64,000 nucleotides of DNA, taken from assembly GCA_001725355.1 (NCBI GenBank), contig MEGD01000021.1, positions 1 through 64,000 on the forward strand, in the 5' to 3' direction. Position numbers and translations under genes: made by a program. The notes beneath the pieces are model-generated. The model did not search any database, was not told the DNA's origin, and saw only the letters and a program-made list of their open reading frames with translations. This DNA is from Novosphingobium sp. SCN 66-18 (GTDB lineage Bacteria; Pseudomonadota; Alphaproteobacteria; Sphingomonadales; Sphingomonadaceae). Shown one piece after another: positions 46,835 to 57,634 of the stretch. The stretch's first letter is position 1. Each line of letters starts with the position of its first letter.

Positions 46835-48947
46835 ATGCGAATGATGCGTGGAATCCGGTGGGCGCTGGCATCGGGCGCGGTGCTGCTGGCAAGCCTGACC
46901 GCCAGCGACATGGTGACGGCGGCAAACGGTGGAGCCGGGAGCGTGGTGGACGCCGCGCGCATCCAGGCCGCCAATGCAATGGACTGGCTCTCCTATGGCC
47001 GCACCTATGACGAGCAGCGCTTCAGCCCGCTCGACCGGATCAACCAGGGCAATATCGGCACGCTGGGGCTGGCCTGGTATGCCGACATGGACACCGCGCG
47101 CGGGCAGGAAGCGACGCCGCTGGTGATCGACGGCAAGATCTACATCACCACTGCGTGGTCGAAGGCCAAGGCCTATGACGCGGTGTCGGGCAAGCTGTTG
47201 TGGGAGTTCGATCCCAAGGTGCCGGGCGAAACCGCGGTGAAGGCGTGCTGCGACGTGGTCAACCGCGGCATGGCGGCGTGGGGCGACAAGCTCTATCTCG
47301 GCACGCTGGACGGCCGGCTGATCGCGCTGGACCGCGCGACGGGCAAGCAGGTGTGGTCCACCGTAACGGTCGATCAGACCAAGGCCTATACCATCACCGG
47401 CGCGCCGCGCGTGATCAACGGGCTGGTGCTGATCGGCAACGGCGGCGCCGAAATGGGCGTGCGCGGCTATATCACCGCCTATGACGCGCAGACCGGCAAG
47501 CAGGCCTGGCGGTTCTACACCGTGCCCGACCAGCCGGGGAAGAACACCGAGGAATACCTCAAGAAAGCCGAATCCACCTGGCACGGCGAATGGTGGAAGC
47601 TGGGCGGGGGAGGCACCGTCTGGGATTCGATGGCCTATGACCCGGCCACCGACCTGCTCTACATCGGCGTGGGCAACGGCAGCCCGTGGAACCAGTCGTA
47701 CCGGTCGCCGGGCGGCGGCGACAACCTCTACCTGTCCTCGGTCGTCGCGATCCGCGCGAAGACGGGGCAGTACGTCTGGCACTTCCAGGAAACGCCGGGC
47801 GAAACCTGGGACTTCACCGCTTCGCAGCACATCATGCTGGCCGACCTCGAAATCGGCGGGAATGCACGCGCCGAAGAACGGCTTCTTCTACGTGATCGAC
47901 CGCGAGACCGGCCAGTTCATCTCGGGCAACAACTACGCGCCGGTGAACTGGGCGACCGGGCTCGATCCGGTAACCGGCCGGCCGATCGAGAACCCGGAAT
48001 CGCGCTACGACAAGACGGGCAAGCCCTTTATCAGCACGCCGGGCGCGGCGGGCGCGCATTCGTGGCACCCGATGGCCTATGACCCGGCGCAGAAGCTGGT
48101 GTTCATCCCCGCGCAGTTCGCGGCGTTCCCCTATTTCCCCGACAAGAACTGGAAGCCTTCACCGGTCGGCTTCAACGTGGGCATCGACCAGGCGGCGGGC
48201 GCGATGCCGGCCGACGCCAAGGTCCGCGCGCAGGCGCGCGCCGCCACCACCGGGGCGATCATCGCCTGGGACCCGGTGGCGCAGAAGGAACGCTGGCGCG
48301 TCAGCTTCCCCGGCCCGTGGAACGGGGGCCTGCTGGCCACCGGGGGCGGCCTGCTGTTCCAGGGCAACGCCAAGGGCACGTTCGCGGCCTATTCGATCAG
48401 GGACGGCAAGGAACTGTGGTCGTTTCCGGCGCAGACCGGCGTGGTCGCGGCGCCCGTCACGTTCATGGCGGGCGGTGAGCAGTACGTGGCGGTTCTGGCC
48501 GGCTGGGGCGGCGTGTGGCCGCTGGCGACCGGCATCCTCGCCGAGAAATCCGGCCCGGTGCGCAACGTCAGCCGCCTGCTGGTGTTCAAGATCGGCGGCA
48601 AGGCCAGCCTGCCTCCGGCTCCGGCGCTGAACGAACTGCCGCTCGATCCGCCTGCGCTGGCCGGCACGCCGGCGCAAGTGGCGGAAGGCGCGCAGCACTT
48701 CGGCCGCTATTGCAACGTCTGCCACGGCGATGCCGCGATCGGCGGCGGCGTGGTGCCCGACCTGCGCCGCAGCGGCTTCCTGGCCGATCCGAAATCGTGG
48801 CAGATGATCGTGCACGACGGCGCGCTGAAGGACAACGGCATGATCGCCTGGTCGCCGGTGCTGACGCCCGCGCAGATCGAGACGATCCGCCTTTACGTCA
48901 TCAAGCGCGCGAACGAGGACAAGGCGCTGGCCGCGCAAGGCGGCTGA
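46835..48947 (+). pseudogene. PQQ-dependent alcohol dehydrogenase with cytochrome c domain, frameshifted
   Basis: The 5' part (46835 to about 47862) encodes a signal peptide and a beta-propeller N-terminus with the vicinal-disulphide CCDVV of PQQ alcohol dehydrogenases. The rest (about 47862-48947, another frame) continues in the correct order through [19 protein letters not shown], a Trp-rich propeller and a haem motif CNVCH, ending with the cytochrome c methionine. The two frames join within GGGAATGCACGC around 47860; about six residues that normally link LEIGG to MHAPKNGF are missing, consistent with a small deletion. It could also be a sequencing error. Intact homologues are periplasmic type II quinohaemoproteins. 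Confidence 0.85.
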
Positions 48948-49031
48948 CGCCGGAATATCCGGTGCGGGGCGGACGGGGCATGCGGCCGATCGTTCGCTTC
49001 CCCCGCATAATGCTGGTTTGCGCTGGCAAAA

Positions 49032-49051
49032 TTCGTATGCCTCGCTTACCA
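49032..49051 (+). promoter_or_regulatory. Degenerate copy of the shared operator (copy 5)
   Basis: TTCGTATG-CCTCG-CTTACCA deviates from the consensus WTWGTWTG-N5-CNWACAA at two positions. It lies about 250 bp upstream of the amidohydrolase start, in an AT-rich stretch that could be a promoter. It is weaker evidence than the four better copies. Confidence 0.4.
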
Positions 49052-49172
49052 GTTGGATTTTCACGGATAAGAATTTTTCATGGAGAAGAAATTCGCGAGG
49101 AATAGCGTGATCCCCAGGACATCGGCGCCTATCGCGAGACCAAGACGGTGACTCACCGGTTGTAGGTGTCAC

Positions 49173-49272
49173 CGTCATCCCGGCGAAAGCCGGGATCTCG
49201 TGAGGCTGGGGGCCGATCCACCCGGCGCTCACCCTGCAACGGCCTGAGATCCCGGCTTTCGCCGGGATGACG
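49173..49272. repeat. Paired REP-like repeat, family 4
   Basis: The arms GTCATCCCGGCGAAAGCCGGGATCTCG (49174-49200) and the inverse (49246-49272) enclose about 45 bp. It lies just upstream of the amidohydrolase start, so it may form part of its 5' leader. Confidence 0.85.
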
Positions 49273-49297
49273 GGCATCTTTTTGGAAAGTCTGGAAA

Positions 49298-50170
49298 ATG
49301 CCCATCGACCTCACCAAGATCAAGGCGATCGACGTCCACGTCCATGCCGAGGTTTCGTGCCACGATCCCGAAGACCCGATCATGGGCAAGTTCTTCGATG
49401 CGGCCTCGGCCTATTTCAAGGCGCCGCGCGAACGGCCCAAGATGCCCGAGATCGTCGAGATCTACCGCGAACAGCAGATCGCCTTCTGCCTGTTCACGGT
49501 GGATTGCGAGAGCGGCATCGGCGCGAAGCGCCTGTCGAACTACGAGATCGCCGAATTCGCCGCGAAGCATGACGACATCTGCATCCCCTTCGCCTCGATC
49601 GATCCGCACAAGGGCAAGCTGGGCGCGCGCGAGGCGCGGGACCTGATCGAGAACCACGGCGTGCGGGGCTTCAAGTTCCACCACATCATGCAGAACATCC
49701 ACCCGGCCGAGCAGGTCGGCTATGCGATCTACGAGGTCATCAACGCATACAAGCTGCCCGCGATCTTCCACACCGGCCATTCGGGCATGGGCACGGGGAT
49801 GCGCGGCGGCGGCGGGGTGCGGCTGAAGTATGGCCAGCCGATGCTGGTCGACGACGTGGCGGTCGATTTCCCCGACATGAAGATCATCCTGGCCCATCCA
49901 AGCTGGCCGTGGGTGGACGAAAGCCTGTCGATGGCGCTGCACAAGGACAACGTGTTCATCGACCTTTCGGGCTGGTCGCCCAAGTATTTCGCGCCGCAGA
50001 TCATCCAGTACGCCAACACGCAGCTGCGCAAGAAGATGCTGTTCGGCAGCGATTTTCCACTGATCCATCCGCAGAAGTGGATCGAGGCGGCCCTCAAGGT
50101 CGGCTTCAAGGAGGACGTCCTGCCCGGCATCATGAAGGACAACGCCACCCGCGTGCTCGGGCTGGCCTGA
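49298..50170 (+). CDS. Amidohydrolase-2 family protein (ACMSD/LigW-like fold)
   Basis: This 290-residue TIM-barrel protein has the metal motif H14-V-H16, a catalytic HTGHSGMG histidine, HPSWPW and FGSDFPLIHP. The amidohydrolase-2 family contains aromatic decarboxylases (LigW, gamma-resorcylate decarboxylase, ACMSD) and hydratases (LigJ). A role in aromatic breakdown fits the company (GST, SDR, hydrolases), but decarboxylation or hydrolysis cannot be chosen. It is the first of five plus-strand genes. Confidence 0.85.
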   Translation: MPIDLTKIKAIDVHVHAEVSCHDPEDPIMGKFFDAASAYFKAPRERPKMPEIVEIYREQQIAFCLFTVDCESGIGAKRLSNYEIAEFAAKHDDICIPFASIDPHKGKLGAREARDLIENHGVRGFKFHHIMQNIHPAEQVGYAIYEVINAYKLPAIFHTGHSGMGTGMRGGGGVRLKYGQPMLVDDVAVDFPDMKIILAHPSWPWVDESLSMALHKDNVFIDLSGWSPKYFAPQIIQYANTQLRKKMLFGSDFPLIHPQKWIEAALKVGFKEDVLPGIMKDNATRVLGLA

Positions 50171-50182
50171 CGGAGAGGGACG

Positions 50183-50647
50183 ATGGCCGGCGATCCCGAA
50201 GACATCCGCGCCTGGCAGCGGCTCGACGCGGAGATTACCACCTCCGGCCGGATCGAGGACAAGGACGTGGCGCGGCTGGCGGCGCTGGGCGTGCGCCACG
50301 TCGTCAACCTCGCGCTGGAAACCCATCCCGAGGCGCTGGCCGATGAAGGCGCCAAGCTGACCGGGCAGGGGATCGCCTATACCCACATTCCGGTGCCGTT
50401 CGACGCGCCGGGCGAGGATCACTTCGCGGCCTTTCGCAAGGCGGTGGAGGAAGGCCCGCGTCCGGTCCACGTCCACTGCATCATGAACTGGCGCGTGTCC
50501 GCGTTCTTCTACCGCCTGAATCGCGATCATCGCGGGATGGCCGAGCCGGAGGCGCGCGCGATCATGGAACGGCAGTGGTCGCCCGACGGCAGCGATCGGC
50601 CGGAGGCGGAAGTCTGGGCGGCCTTCATCGCGGAGTCCGCGCGATGA
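50183..50647 (+). CDS. Protein-tyrosine-phosphatase-like protein (DUF442-like)
   Basis: This 154-residue protein has a phosphatase-like P-loop HCIMNWR preceded by a VHVH strand. The general layout (IEDKDVARLAALGVRHVVNLALETHPEALADEGAKLTGQGIAYTHIPVPF) resembles the DUF442 or dual-specificity-phosphatase fold. Its loop is C-x4-R with no glycine, one residue shorter than the canonical HC-x5-R, so catalysis is doubtful. It lies between the amidohydrolase and an SDR and overlaps the latter by 4 bp. Confidence 0.7.
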   Translation: MAGDPEDIRAWQRLDAEITTSGRIEDKDVARLAALGVRHVVNLALETHPEALADEGAKLTGQGIAYTHIPVPFDAPGEDHFAAFRKAVEEGPRPVHVHCIMNWRVSAFFYRLNRDHRGMAEPEARAIMERQWSPDGSDRPEAEVWAAFIAESAR

Positions 50648-51405
50648 CCGATCTTGCGGGCCGGCATGTCGTGATCACCGGGGCATCGACCGGGATCGGC
50701 CGCGCCAGCGCCACGCGCTGCGCGCAGGCCGGCGCGGCGGTGACGCTGATCGCGCGCCGCGCCGACCTGCTGGAGCAGGCGGTGGCCGACCTGCGCGCCG
50801 AAACGGGCGCGCGCGCGGCCTTTGCCGCCGCCGACGTGGCCGACAAGGCGGCGCTCAAGGGCGCGCTCGACGCCGCGGTCGCGGCGAACGGGCCGATCGA
50901 CGGGCTGTTTCTCAACGCCGGGATCGGCGGCACGTTCGCGCCGGTGGAGGACTATCCGGACGACGCCTTCAACGCGGTGATGGCGGTGAACCTCAAGGGC
51001 GTGCTCTGGGCGATCCAGCACGTGCTGCCGGCGATGAAGCAGCGCGGCGCGGGCGCGATCCTGGTGACGGGGAGCCTGGCCAGCGAGCGCGGCCTGCCGA
51101 TGAACGCGGGCTATGTCGCCAGCAAGCACGCGGTGCTGGGCCTGTCGCGCGCGGTTGCCAGCGAGGCGGCCGCGTTCGGCGTGCGCTGCAACTGCATCAT
51201 CCCCGGCCTGATCGAGACGCCGATGCTGGAAGGGCTTCCGCCCGAAGCGACCTCGCAGATGGCGCGGGCGGTGCCGCAGGGGCGCACCGGCACGGCGGCG
51301 GAACTGGCCGAGGTCGCCGCGTTCCTGCTGTCGGACGCGGCCAGCCACGTCACGGCGCAAGCCTGGGCCGTGGACGGCGGGATGCTGGGAACGATGCGTG
51401 TCTGA
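50644..51405 (+). CDS. Short-chain dehydrogenase/reductase
   Basis: This 253-residue classical SDR has the nucleotide motif TGASTGIGRASA and the NAG motif FLNAGIG. Its catalytic Ser, Tyr and Lys are in VTGSLASERGLPMNAGYVASKHAVLG. It ends with the usual WAVDGG. The ATG at 50644 overlaps the preceding stop. It is a candidate for oxidation of a side-chain alcohol in the pathway, but the substrate is unknown. Confidence 0.88.
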   Translation: MTDLAGRHVVITGASTGIGRASATRCAQAGAAVTLIARRADLLEQAVADLRAETGARAAFAAADVADKAALKGALDAAVAANGPIDGLFLNAGIGGTFAPVEDYPDDAFNAVMAVNLKGVLWAIQHVLPAMKQRGAGAILVTGSLASERGLPMNAGYVASKHAVLGLSRAVASEAAAFGVRCNCIIPGLIETPMLEGLPPEATSQMARAVPQGRTGTAAELAEVAAFLLSDAASHVTAQAWAVDGGMLGTMRV

Positions 51406-51427
51406 ACGCGCCCGCGGGAGAAAGTCG

Positions 51428-52204
51428 ATGGCCCTGAAATACTACCATGCCGAGCCGGTGGCGAACTCGCTCAAGTCGATGATTCCGCTGAAGGAAAAGG
51501 GCCTCGCCTACGAAAGCGTCTATGTCGATCTGCACAAGTTCGAACAGCATCAGCCGTGGTTCGTGGCGATCAATCCCGAAGGGCAGGTGCCGGTGCTCGA
51601 TCACGATGGCACGGTGATCACCCACACCACCGTCATCAACGAATACCTGGAGGATGCCTTCCCCGACGCGCAGCCCGATTCCGGCCCGCTGCGCCCGCGC
51701 GATCCGCTGGGCGCGGCGCGGATGCGCTACTGGAACAAGTTCGTCGACGAGCACGTGATGAACTTCGTCTCGATGCACGGCTGGCACCGCATGATCGGCG
51801 TGATCGCGCGCAATATCGAGAACGGGGAGTTCGAGAAGCTGCTGGAGAACATTCCGCTGCCCGACCAGCGCAAGAAATGGGCGACGGCACGATCGGGCTT
51901 TTCCGAGGCCGATCTCGCCAATGCCACCGCCAAGATCGAATACGCGGTCGACAAGGTCGAAAAGCAGCTGGGCGAAACGGCGTGGCTGGCGGGCGATGCC
52001 TACACCCTGGCCGACATCAATTTCTATGCCCACTGCGGCATGATGGTGGAGCGCATGTTCCCCGAACTGGAGATCGCGAAGCGCGCGCCGCGCCTGGTGG
52101 ACTGGCGCGAGCGGATGACCGCGCGCCCCGGCGTGGCCGAGGCGCTGCGCGGCGAGGACCGCACCGCGCCGGGGCTGCGCACCTGGACCGGGCATGTCCG
52201 CTAA
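51428..52204 (+). CDS. Glutathione S-transferase, LigF-like, with altered glutathione site
   Basis: This 258-residue GST begins ALKYYHAEPVANSLKSMIPLKEKGL, has INPEGQVPVLDHDG with a cis-proline, and a C-terminal YTLADINFYAHCGMMVERMF helix. The size and pattern match LigF-type beta-etherases. In place of the usual ES pair at the glutathione gamma-glutamyl site it reads THTTVINEYLED, so the acidic residue is replaced by His. ATG at 51428 was chosen as the family start. It is followed by an alpha/beta hydrolase after 30 bp. Confidence 0.85.
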   Translation: MALKYYHAEPVANSLKSMIPLKEKGLAYESVYVDLHKFEQHQPWFVAINPEGQVPVLDHDGTVITHTTVINEYLEDAFPDAQPDSGPLRPRDPLGAARMRYWNKFVDEHVMNFVSMHGWHRMIGVIARNIENGEFEKLLENIPLPDQRKKWATARSGFSEADLANATAKIEYAVDKVEKQLGETAWLAGDAYTLADINFYAHCGMMVERMFPELEIAKRAPRLVDWRERMTARPGVAEALRGEDRTAPGLRTWTGHVR

Positions 52205-52234
52205 GGCGCGGCGAAAGGGAGAAATGAGAGCGAC

Positions 52235-52972
52235 ATGGCCGGCTTTGTTCTGATTCATGGGTCCTGGCACGGCGGCTGGTGCTTCGATCCGGTCGCCGAG
52301 ATCCTGCGCGCGCGGGGCCATGCGGTGCTGGCGCCGACGCTGCCCGGCATGGGCGGCACGGCCGAGGAACTGGCGGCGGTCACGCTCGAAGGCTGGGCGG
52401 ATTTCGCGCTGGAACACTGCCGCCGGCTGCGCGCCGAAATCGGCGGGCCGGTGGTGCTGGCCGGGCACAGCCGGGGCGGGCTGGTCGTCAGCACGGCGGC
52501 GGAGCGCGATCCGCAGGCGATGGACGCGCTCGTCTATATCTGCGCGATGATGCTGCCCACGGGCCTCTCGCGCGCCGAATTCAAGAAGCTGGAAGGTCCC
52601 AACCCGGCCTTTGACGCGATCATCAGCCCGGTCCACGGCGGCGTGGGCACGGTGGTCGATCCGGCCGCGGCGGGCGCGGTCTTCGCGCAGGTTTCCCCGC
52701 CCGATCTGGTGGCGGCGGCGCTGCCGCGCCTGATCGCCGAACCGCACGGCCCGCGTTCGGAAAAGCTGACCCTGACGCCGGAACGGTGGGGCCGCCTGCC
52801 GCGCACCTATGTGGAATGCACGCAGGATCGCACGATCCCGATCGACAGCCAGCGCAAGATGCAGCAGTTTTCGCCGGGCGCGCGGGTGGTGACGCTCGAT
52901 GCGGACCACAGCCCCTATCTGTCGCGCCCGGTCGAGCTGGCCGATGCGCTGGAGAGCAGCCTTCCGGCCTGA
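52235..52972 (+). CDS. Alpha/beta hydrolase (hydroxynitrile lyase/esterase-like)
   Basis: This 245-residue alpha/beta hydrolase has the N-terminal FVLIHGSWHGGWCFDPVAEIL, the nucleophile elbow GHSRGG, and the acid-base residues in ECTQDRTIP and LDADHSPYLSRP. This is the methyl-esterase/hydroxynitrile lyase-like subfamily. It could hydrolyse ester or lactone intermediates, such as those from ester-type lignin dimers. It ends the five-gene run and is convergent with the VOC gene. Confidence 0.88.
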   Translation: MAGFVLIHGSWHGGWCFDPVAEILRARGHAVLAPTLPGMGGTAEELAAVTLEGWADFALEHCRRLRAEIGGPVVLAGHSRGGLVVSTAAERDPQAMDALVYICAMMLPTGLSRAEFKKLEGPNPAFDAIISPVHGGVGTVVDPAAAGAVFAQVSPPDLVAAALPRLIAEPHGPRSEKLTLTPERWGRLPRTYVECTQDRTIPIDSQRKMQQFSPGARVVTLDADHSPYLSRPVELADALESSLPA

Positions 52973-52995
52973 CCGGCCGCTCCGCCGGGCGGGGT

Positions 52996-53397
52996 TCAAT
53001 CGCCGAAGAAATTGAGTTCCAGCAGCACGTTGTTGGGATCGGCGGTGAAGATCTGGCGCAAGCCGATCGCGGTGACGGTATTGACCTGGAAGGCCATGCC
53101 GCGCGCCTCGATCCGGGCGACCATTTCGTCATAGCCCGCGCAGTTGAGCGCGACGTGGTGGATCGCGCCGGTCAGCTCGCCGGGGCGCACGGTGCGGTCG
53201 AACGCGCGGGGGCAGTCTTCCGAATTGATGTGGATGATCGCCCGGCCGGCGTGGTCGTACATCCATTGCGCGTTCCGCGGCGTGAGCGGGGCGGGCGCGT
53301 CGCGCCGTTCCAGGCCCAGCAGGGAACGGTAGAATTCCGCGGTTTCGTCAAGCCGGTCGGTAATGATGTTGACGTGATCGAGCGCGTTGACGCGCAT
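52996..53397 (-). CDS. Vicinal-oxygen-chelate (glyoxalase-like) protein
   Basis: This 133-residue VOC protein has two beta-alpha-beta units: NALDHVNIITDRLDETAEFYRSLLGL, and AIHHVALNCAGYDEMVARIEARGMAF with the metal His and the Glu in VLLELNFFG. The family includes extradiol dioxygenases, isomerases and glyoxalases. ATG at 53397 follows AGGAGAAGG. It is probably co-transcribed with purU. Confidence 0.85.
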   Translation of the reverse strand: MRVNALDHVNIITDRLDETAEFYRSLLGLERRDAPAPLTPRNAQWMYDHAGRAIIHINSEDCPRAFDRTVRPGELTGAIHHVALNCAGYDEMVARIEARGMAFQVNTVTAIGLRQIFTADPNNVLLELNFFGD

Positions 53398-53473
53398 GGC
53401 CTTCTCCTCTCGCAAACAGGACCGGAGGCGGCCCCGGGCGGCGGGTTGGTGACCCCGCCGCCCGGCGACCGCG

Positions 53474-54331
53474 TCAGCCCTTGAATACCACGGTCTTGTT
53501 GCCGTTCAGCAGCGCGCGATCCTCCAGGTGCAGGCGCACCGCTTCGGCCAGCACGCGGCGTTCGATGTCGCGGCCCTTGCGCACGAGATCCTCGGGCGTG
53601 TCGGCGTGGCTGACCGTCTCCACGTCCTGGTGGATGATCGGGCCTTCGTCGAGGTCCGCCGTTACGTAATGCCCGGTGGCGCCGATCATCTTCACCCCGC
53701 GCGCGTGCGCCTGGTGATAGGGCTTGGCGCCCTTGAAGCTGGGCAGGAACGAATGGTGGATGTTGATGCAGCGGCCCGACAGGAACCGCGCCAGATCGTC
53801 CGACAGGATCTGCATGTAGCGCGCCAGCACCACGAATTCGGCGCCCGTCTCGTTGACGATGCGCTTCACTTCGGCTTCCTGCTGCGGCTTGGTATCGCGC
53901 GTGATCGGCAGGTGGTGATAGGGCACGTCGCCGATCAGCGAGATGTTGAGCGCTTCCTTGGGGTGGTTGCCGATGATCGCCACCACGTCCATCGGCAGTT
54001 CGCCCAGCCGCGTGCGATAGAGCAGATCGCCCAGGCAGTGATCGAACTTCGACACCATCAGGATGGTGCGGCGCTTGGCCGAGGTATCGCGCATGGTCCA
54101 GTCCATGGCGAACTGCTGCGCAACGGGCGCGAAGGCGGAACGCAGCGCGTCGGCGCCGGCTTCGCCCGGATCGAACACCACGCGCATGAAGAAGCGGCCC
54201 GATTCGGTATCGTCGAACTGCTGCGCTTCCAGGATGTTGGCGCCCGATTCAAACAGGTTGCCGGTGACGCGGGCGACGATGCCCGGCTTGTCCTCGCACG
54301 AAAGCGTCAAAATCAGCGGTGCACTCATCAA
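53474..54331 (-). CDS. purU: Formyltetrahydrofolate deformylase
   Basis: This 285-residue enzyme has an N-terminal ACT domain ([27 protein letters not shown]), followed by the formyl-THF hydrolase domain with [36 protein letters not shown] and the catalytic Asp in [11 protein letters not shown]. It releases formate and THF from 10-formyl-THF. Its place next to a THF-dependent demethylase suggests that it returns THF to the O-demethylase. It diverges from ligM around the shared operator. Confidence 0.93.
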   Translation of the reverse strand: MMSAPLILTLSCEDKPGIVARVTGNLFESGANILEAQQFDDTESGRFFMRVVFDPGEAGADALRSAFAPVAQQFAMDWTMRDTSAKRRTILMVSKFDHCLGDLLYRTRLGELPMDVVAIIGNHPKEALNISLIGDVPYHHLPITRDTKPQQEAEVKRIVNETGAEFVVLARYMQILSDDLARFLSGRCINIHHSFLPSFKGAKPYHQAHARGVKMIGATGHYVTADLDEGPIIHQDVETVSHADTPEDLVRKGRDIERRVLAEAVRLHLEDRALLNGNKTVVFKG

Positions 54332-54394
54332 AAGTCTCTCCCGTCTGCGTGGGCCTCATAGGGCGCACGATTTCCGATTGCGAATCTCGTTTGA

Positions 54395-55852
<1,458 letters not shown>

Positions 55853-55930
55853 CCAGATGAAAGCTGGCCCCGCCCGGATCGCCGCAAAGGCGGCCGGGCG
55901 GACGGCCTTCTACCCGAAGAGGATCCCGCT

Positions 55931-56806
55931 ATGGCAACACCCCTGATCCATCCCAACTGGGACAAGGCGCCCGACGGGATCACCGACGGCTTCAGCCTGG
56001 AGATGACCGCGAAGGACGAGGCTTCGTTGCGCGATGCCGCCCCGCTCATCCCCGCCGAGACGCCGATCGCCGTAACCTTCCTGCCCGGCGAGCACGTGGC
56101 CGCCCGTGTGGCCGCCACGGTTGCCGTGCGCCAACTGGGCTTCGAGCCGATGCCGCACTTCTCGGCGCGGCGCATCCTGTCGGAAGACGATTTCGAAGGC
56201 TATCTGAAGGCCGTGGTCGAACAGGCCGGCGTGGCCCGCTGCTTCATCGTCGCCGGCGACCCTCCCGAGCCGCAAGGCCCCTATTTCGATACCTCCGCGC
56301 TGATCGCGACGGGCGCGTTCGAGCGCGCCGGGATCAAGGCGATCGGCGTGGGCGGGCATCCCGAAGGCCACCCCAACATGACCGTGGCCGAATGCTGGGC
56401 CGTGCTGGAAAAGAAGGTGGCGGAAATCGAGCGGCGCGGCATGGCCCCGCTGATCGTCACCCAGTTCGGCTTCGATCCCGATGCCTTCCTGGCCTGGCTG
56501 AAGGAACTGCGCGCGCGCGGCATCGATGCGCCGGTGCGCATCGGCGTGCCGGGGCCGGCGGGGATCAAGCGCCTGCTTTCCTTCGCCGCGCGCTGCGGCG
56601 TGGGCGCTTCCACGTCCGTCCTCAAGAAGTACGGCATCTCGGTCACCAACCTGCTCGGCTCGGCCGGGCCGGACAAGCTGGTGAACGCCTTCGCCGAGGG
56701 GCTGGGGCCGGAACACGGCCGGGTGCGCCTGCACTTCTATCCGTTCGGCGGGCTGGTGAAGACGCTCGAATGGATTCACGATTACAACCGTAAGCACGGG
56801 ATCTGA
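55931..56806 (+). CDS. metF: Methylenetetrahydrofolate reductase-like protein (MetF)
   Basis: This 291-residue TIM-barrel flavoprotein has SLEMTAKDEASLRDAA, the VAGDPPEPQGPYFDTSALIATGAF region, GVGGHPEGHP and the end FGGLVKTLEWIHDY. The order and length fit the MetF type found beside ligM in sphingomonads, where it oxidises the 5-methyl-THF made by demethylation back to methylene-THF. It lies 78 bp after ligM. Confidence 0.85.
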   Translation: MATPLIHPNWDKAPDGITDGFSLEMTAKDEASLRDAAPLIPAETPIAVTFLPGEHVAARVAATVAVRQLGFEPMPHFSARRILSEDDFEGYLKAVVEQAGVARCFIVAGDPPEPQGPYFDTSALIATGAFERAGIKAIGVGGHPEGHPNMTVAECWAVLEKKVAEIERRGMAPLIVTQFGFDPDAFLAWLKELRARGIDAPVRIGVPGPAGIKRLLSFAARCGVGASTSVLKKYGISVTNLLGSAGPDKLVNAFAEGLGPEHGRVRLHFYPFGGLVKTLEWIHDYNRKHGI

Positions 56807-56810
56807 GGCG

Positions 56811-57482
56811 ATGACGGACTACGTCCTCGTCCACGGAGCGTGGGGCGGGGGCTGGTCCTACGACCGCCTTGCCGCCGATCTCACCGCCGCCGGCCATCGC
56901 GTGCTGGTGGCGCAACTGGCCGGCCTTGGCACGCGGCGCGACGGCCTCAACCCCGCGATCGACCTGTCGACGCATATCCACGACGTGACCGGGCAGATCG
57001 CGGCGGCGGGTTTCGACCGCTTCGTGCTGGCCGGCCACAGCTATGGCGGGATGGTCATCACCGGCGTGGCGGCGCGGCTGGGCGAGCGGATCGACGCGAT
57101 CGTCTATATCGACGCGTTCCTGCCCGAAAACGGCCAGTCGCTGTGGGACATCACCGGCGAATGGGAACACCGCCGGTATATCGATGGCCAGCGCGACCGC
57201 CCCGGCCTGGTCCTGCCGCTGCCCGGCGGGCGCGACAACCCGCGGCTGGGCCGTCATCCGCTGCTGACGCTGCTGGAGCCGGTGCGCTTCACCGGCGAGG
57301 AAGCGAAAGTCCGGCGGCGCATCTATGTTTTCGCGGCGGGCTGGTCACCCACCCCCTTCACGCGCTTTCGCGATCGGGTGAAGGCCGATCCGGGCTGGGA
57401 ATACCACGAGGCCGATGCCGGTCATGACGTGATGGCCGACCAGCCCGGGCAATTGCTGGGGATCATGCTGGGGTGCGGGTGA
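56811..57482 (+). CDS. Alpha/beta hydrolase
   Basis: This 223-residue alpha/beta hydrolase has the oxyanion YVLVHGAWGGGWSYDRLAADL and the nucleophile elbow GHSYGG. It ends with the catalytic His in DAGHDVMADQPGQLL. It is the same subfamily as the hydrolase at 52235 but only distantly similar. It starts 4 bp after metF and belongs to the ligM-metF operon. The substrate is unknown. Confidence 0.85.
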   Translation: MTDYVLVHGAWGGGWSYDRLAADLTAAGHRVLVAQLAGLGTRRDGLNPAIDLSTHIHDVTGQIAAAGFDRFVLAGHSYGGMVITGVAARLGERIDAIVYIDAFLPENGQSLWDITGEWEHRRYIDGQRDRPGLVLPLPGGRDNPRLGRHPLLTLLEPVRFTGEEAKVRRRIYVFAAGWSPTPFTRFRDRVKADPGWEYHEADAGHDVMADQPGQLLGIMLGCG

Positions 57483-57486
57483 CGAG

Positions 57487-57632
57487 GGGGAGTGCCCCCT
57501 CTCTCTCTCTCCCCCCCTTGGGGGAGAGATACGCAGGCTTGGTCGCGCAGCGACCTAGCCGGAGTTGAGAGGGGCTGCTGGGCGCATTGCCCCTCTCCCA
57601 ACCCTCTCCCCTGGAGGGGAGAGGGCCATTTG
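57487..57632. repeat. Low-complexity CT-rich repeat with hairpins
   Basis: Two hairpin-forming stretches with runs of CTCTCTCC, GGGGAGAG, CCCTCTCC and GGAGAGGG lie between the convergent alpha/beta hydrolase and SDR genes. It is REP-like in location and base pattern, but does not match the other families closely. Confidence 0.65.
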
Positions 57633-57634
57633 TT

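Larger units (their letters stand above)
48948..49297. other. 350-bp intergenic region with degenerate operator and repeat
   Basis: No gene is seen. A fifth, imperfect copy of the shared operator is at 49032-49051 (TTCGTATG-N5-CTTACCA), within a locally AT-rich stretch. A paired REP-like repeat follows at 49173-49272. A short peptide frame near 49112-49165 may be a remnant, but it is not recognisable. Confidence 0.5.

Noticed and set aside
45188..47830. 880-codon minus-strand frame opposite the acyl-CoA synthetase and PQQ dehydrogenase
   Set aside because: It has no domain, and its composition is typical of a shadow frame; the plus strand carries well-conserved motifs.
49112..49165. Short peptide frame downstream of the operator copy 5
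   Set aside because: It is below 20 codons and has an in-frame stop just upstream, so it cannot be supported as a gene.
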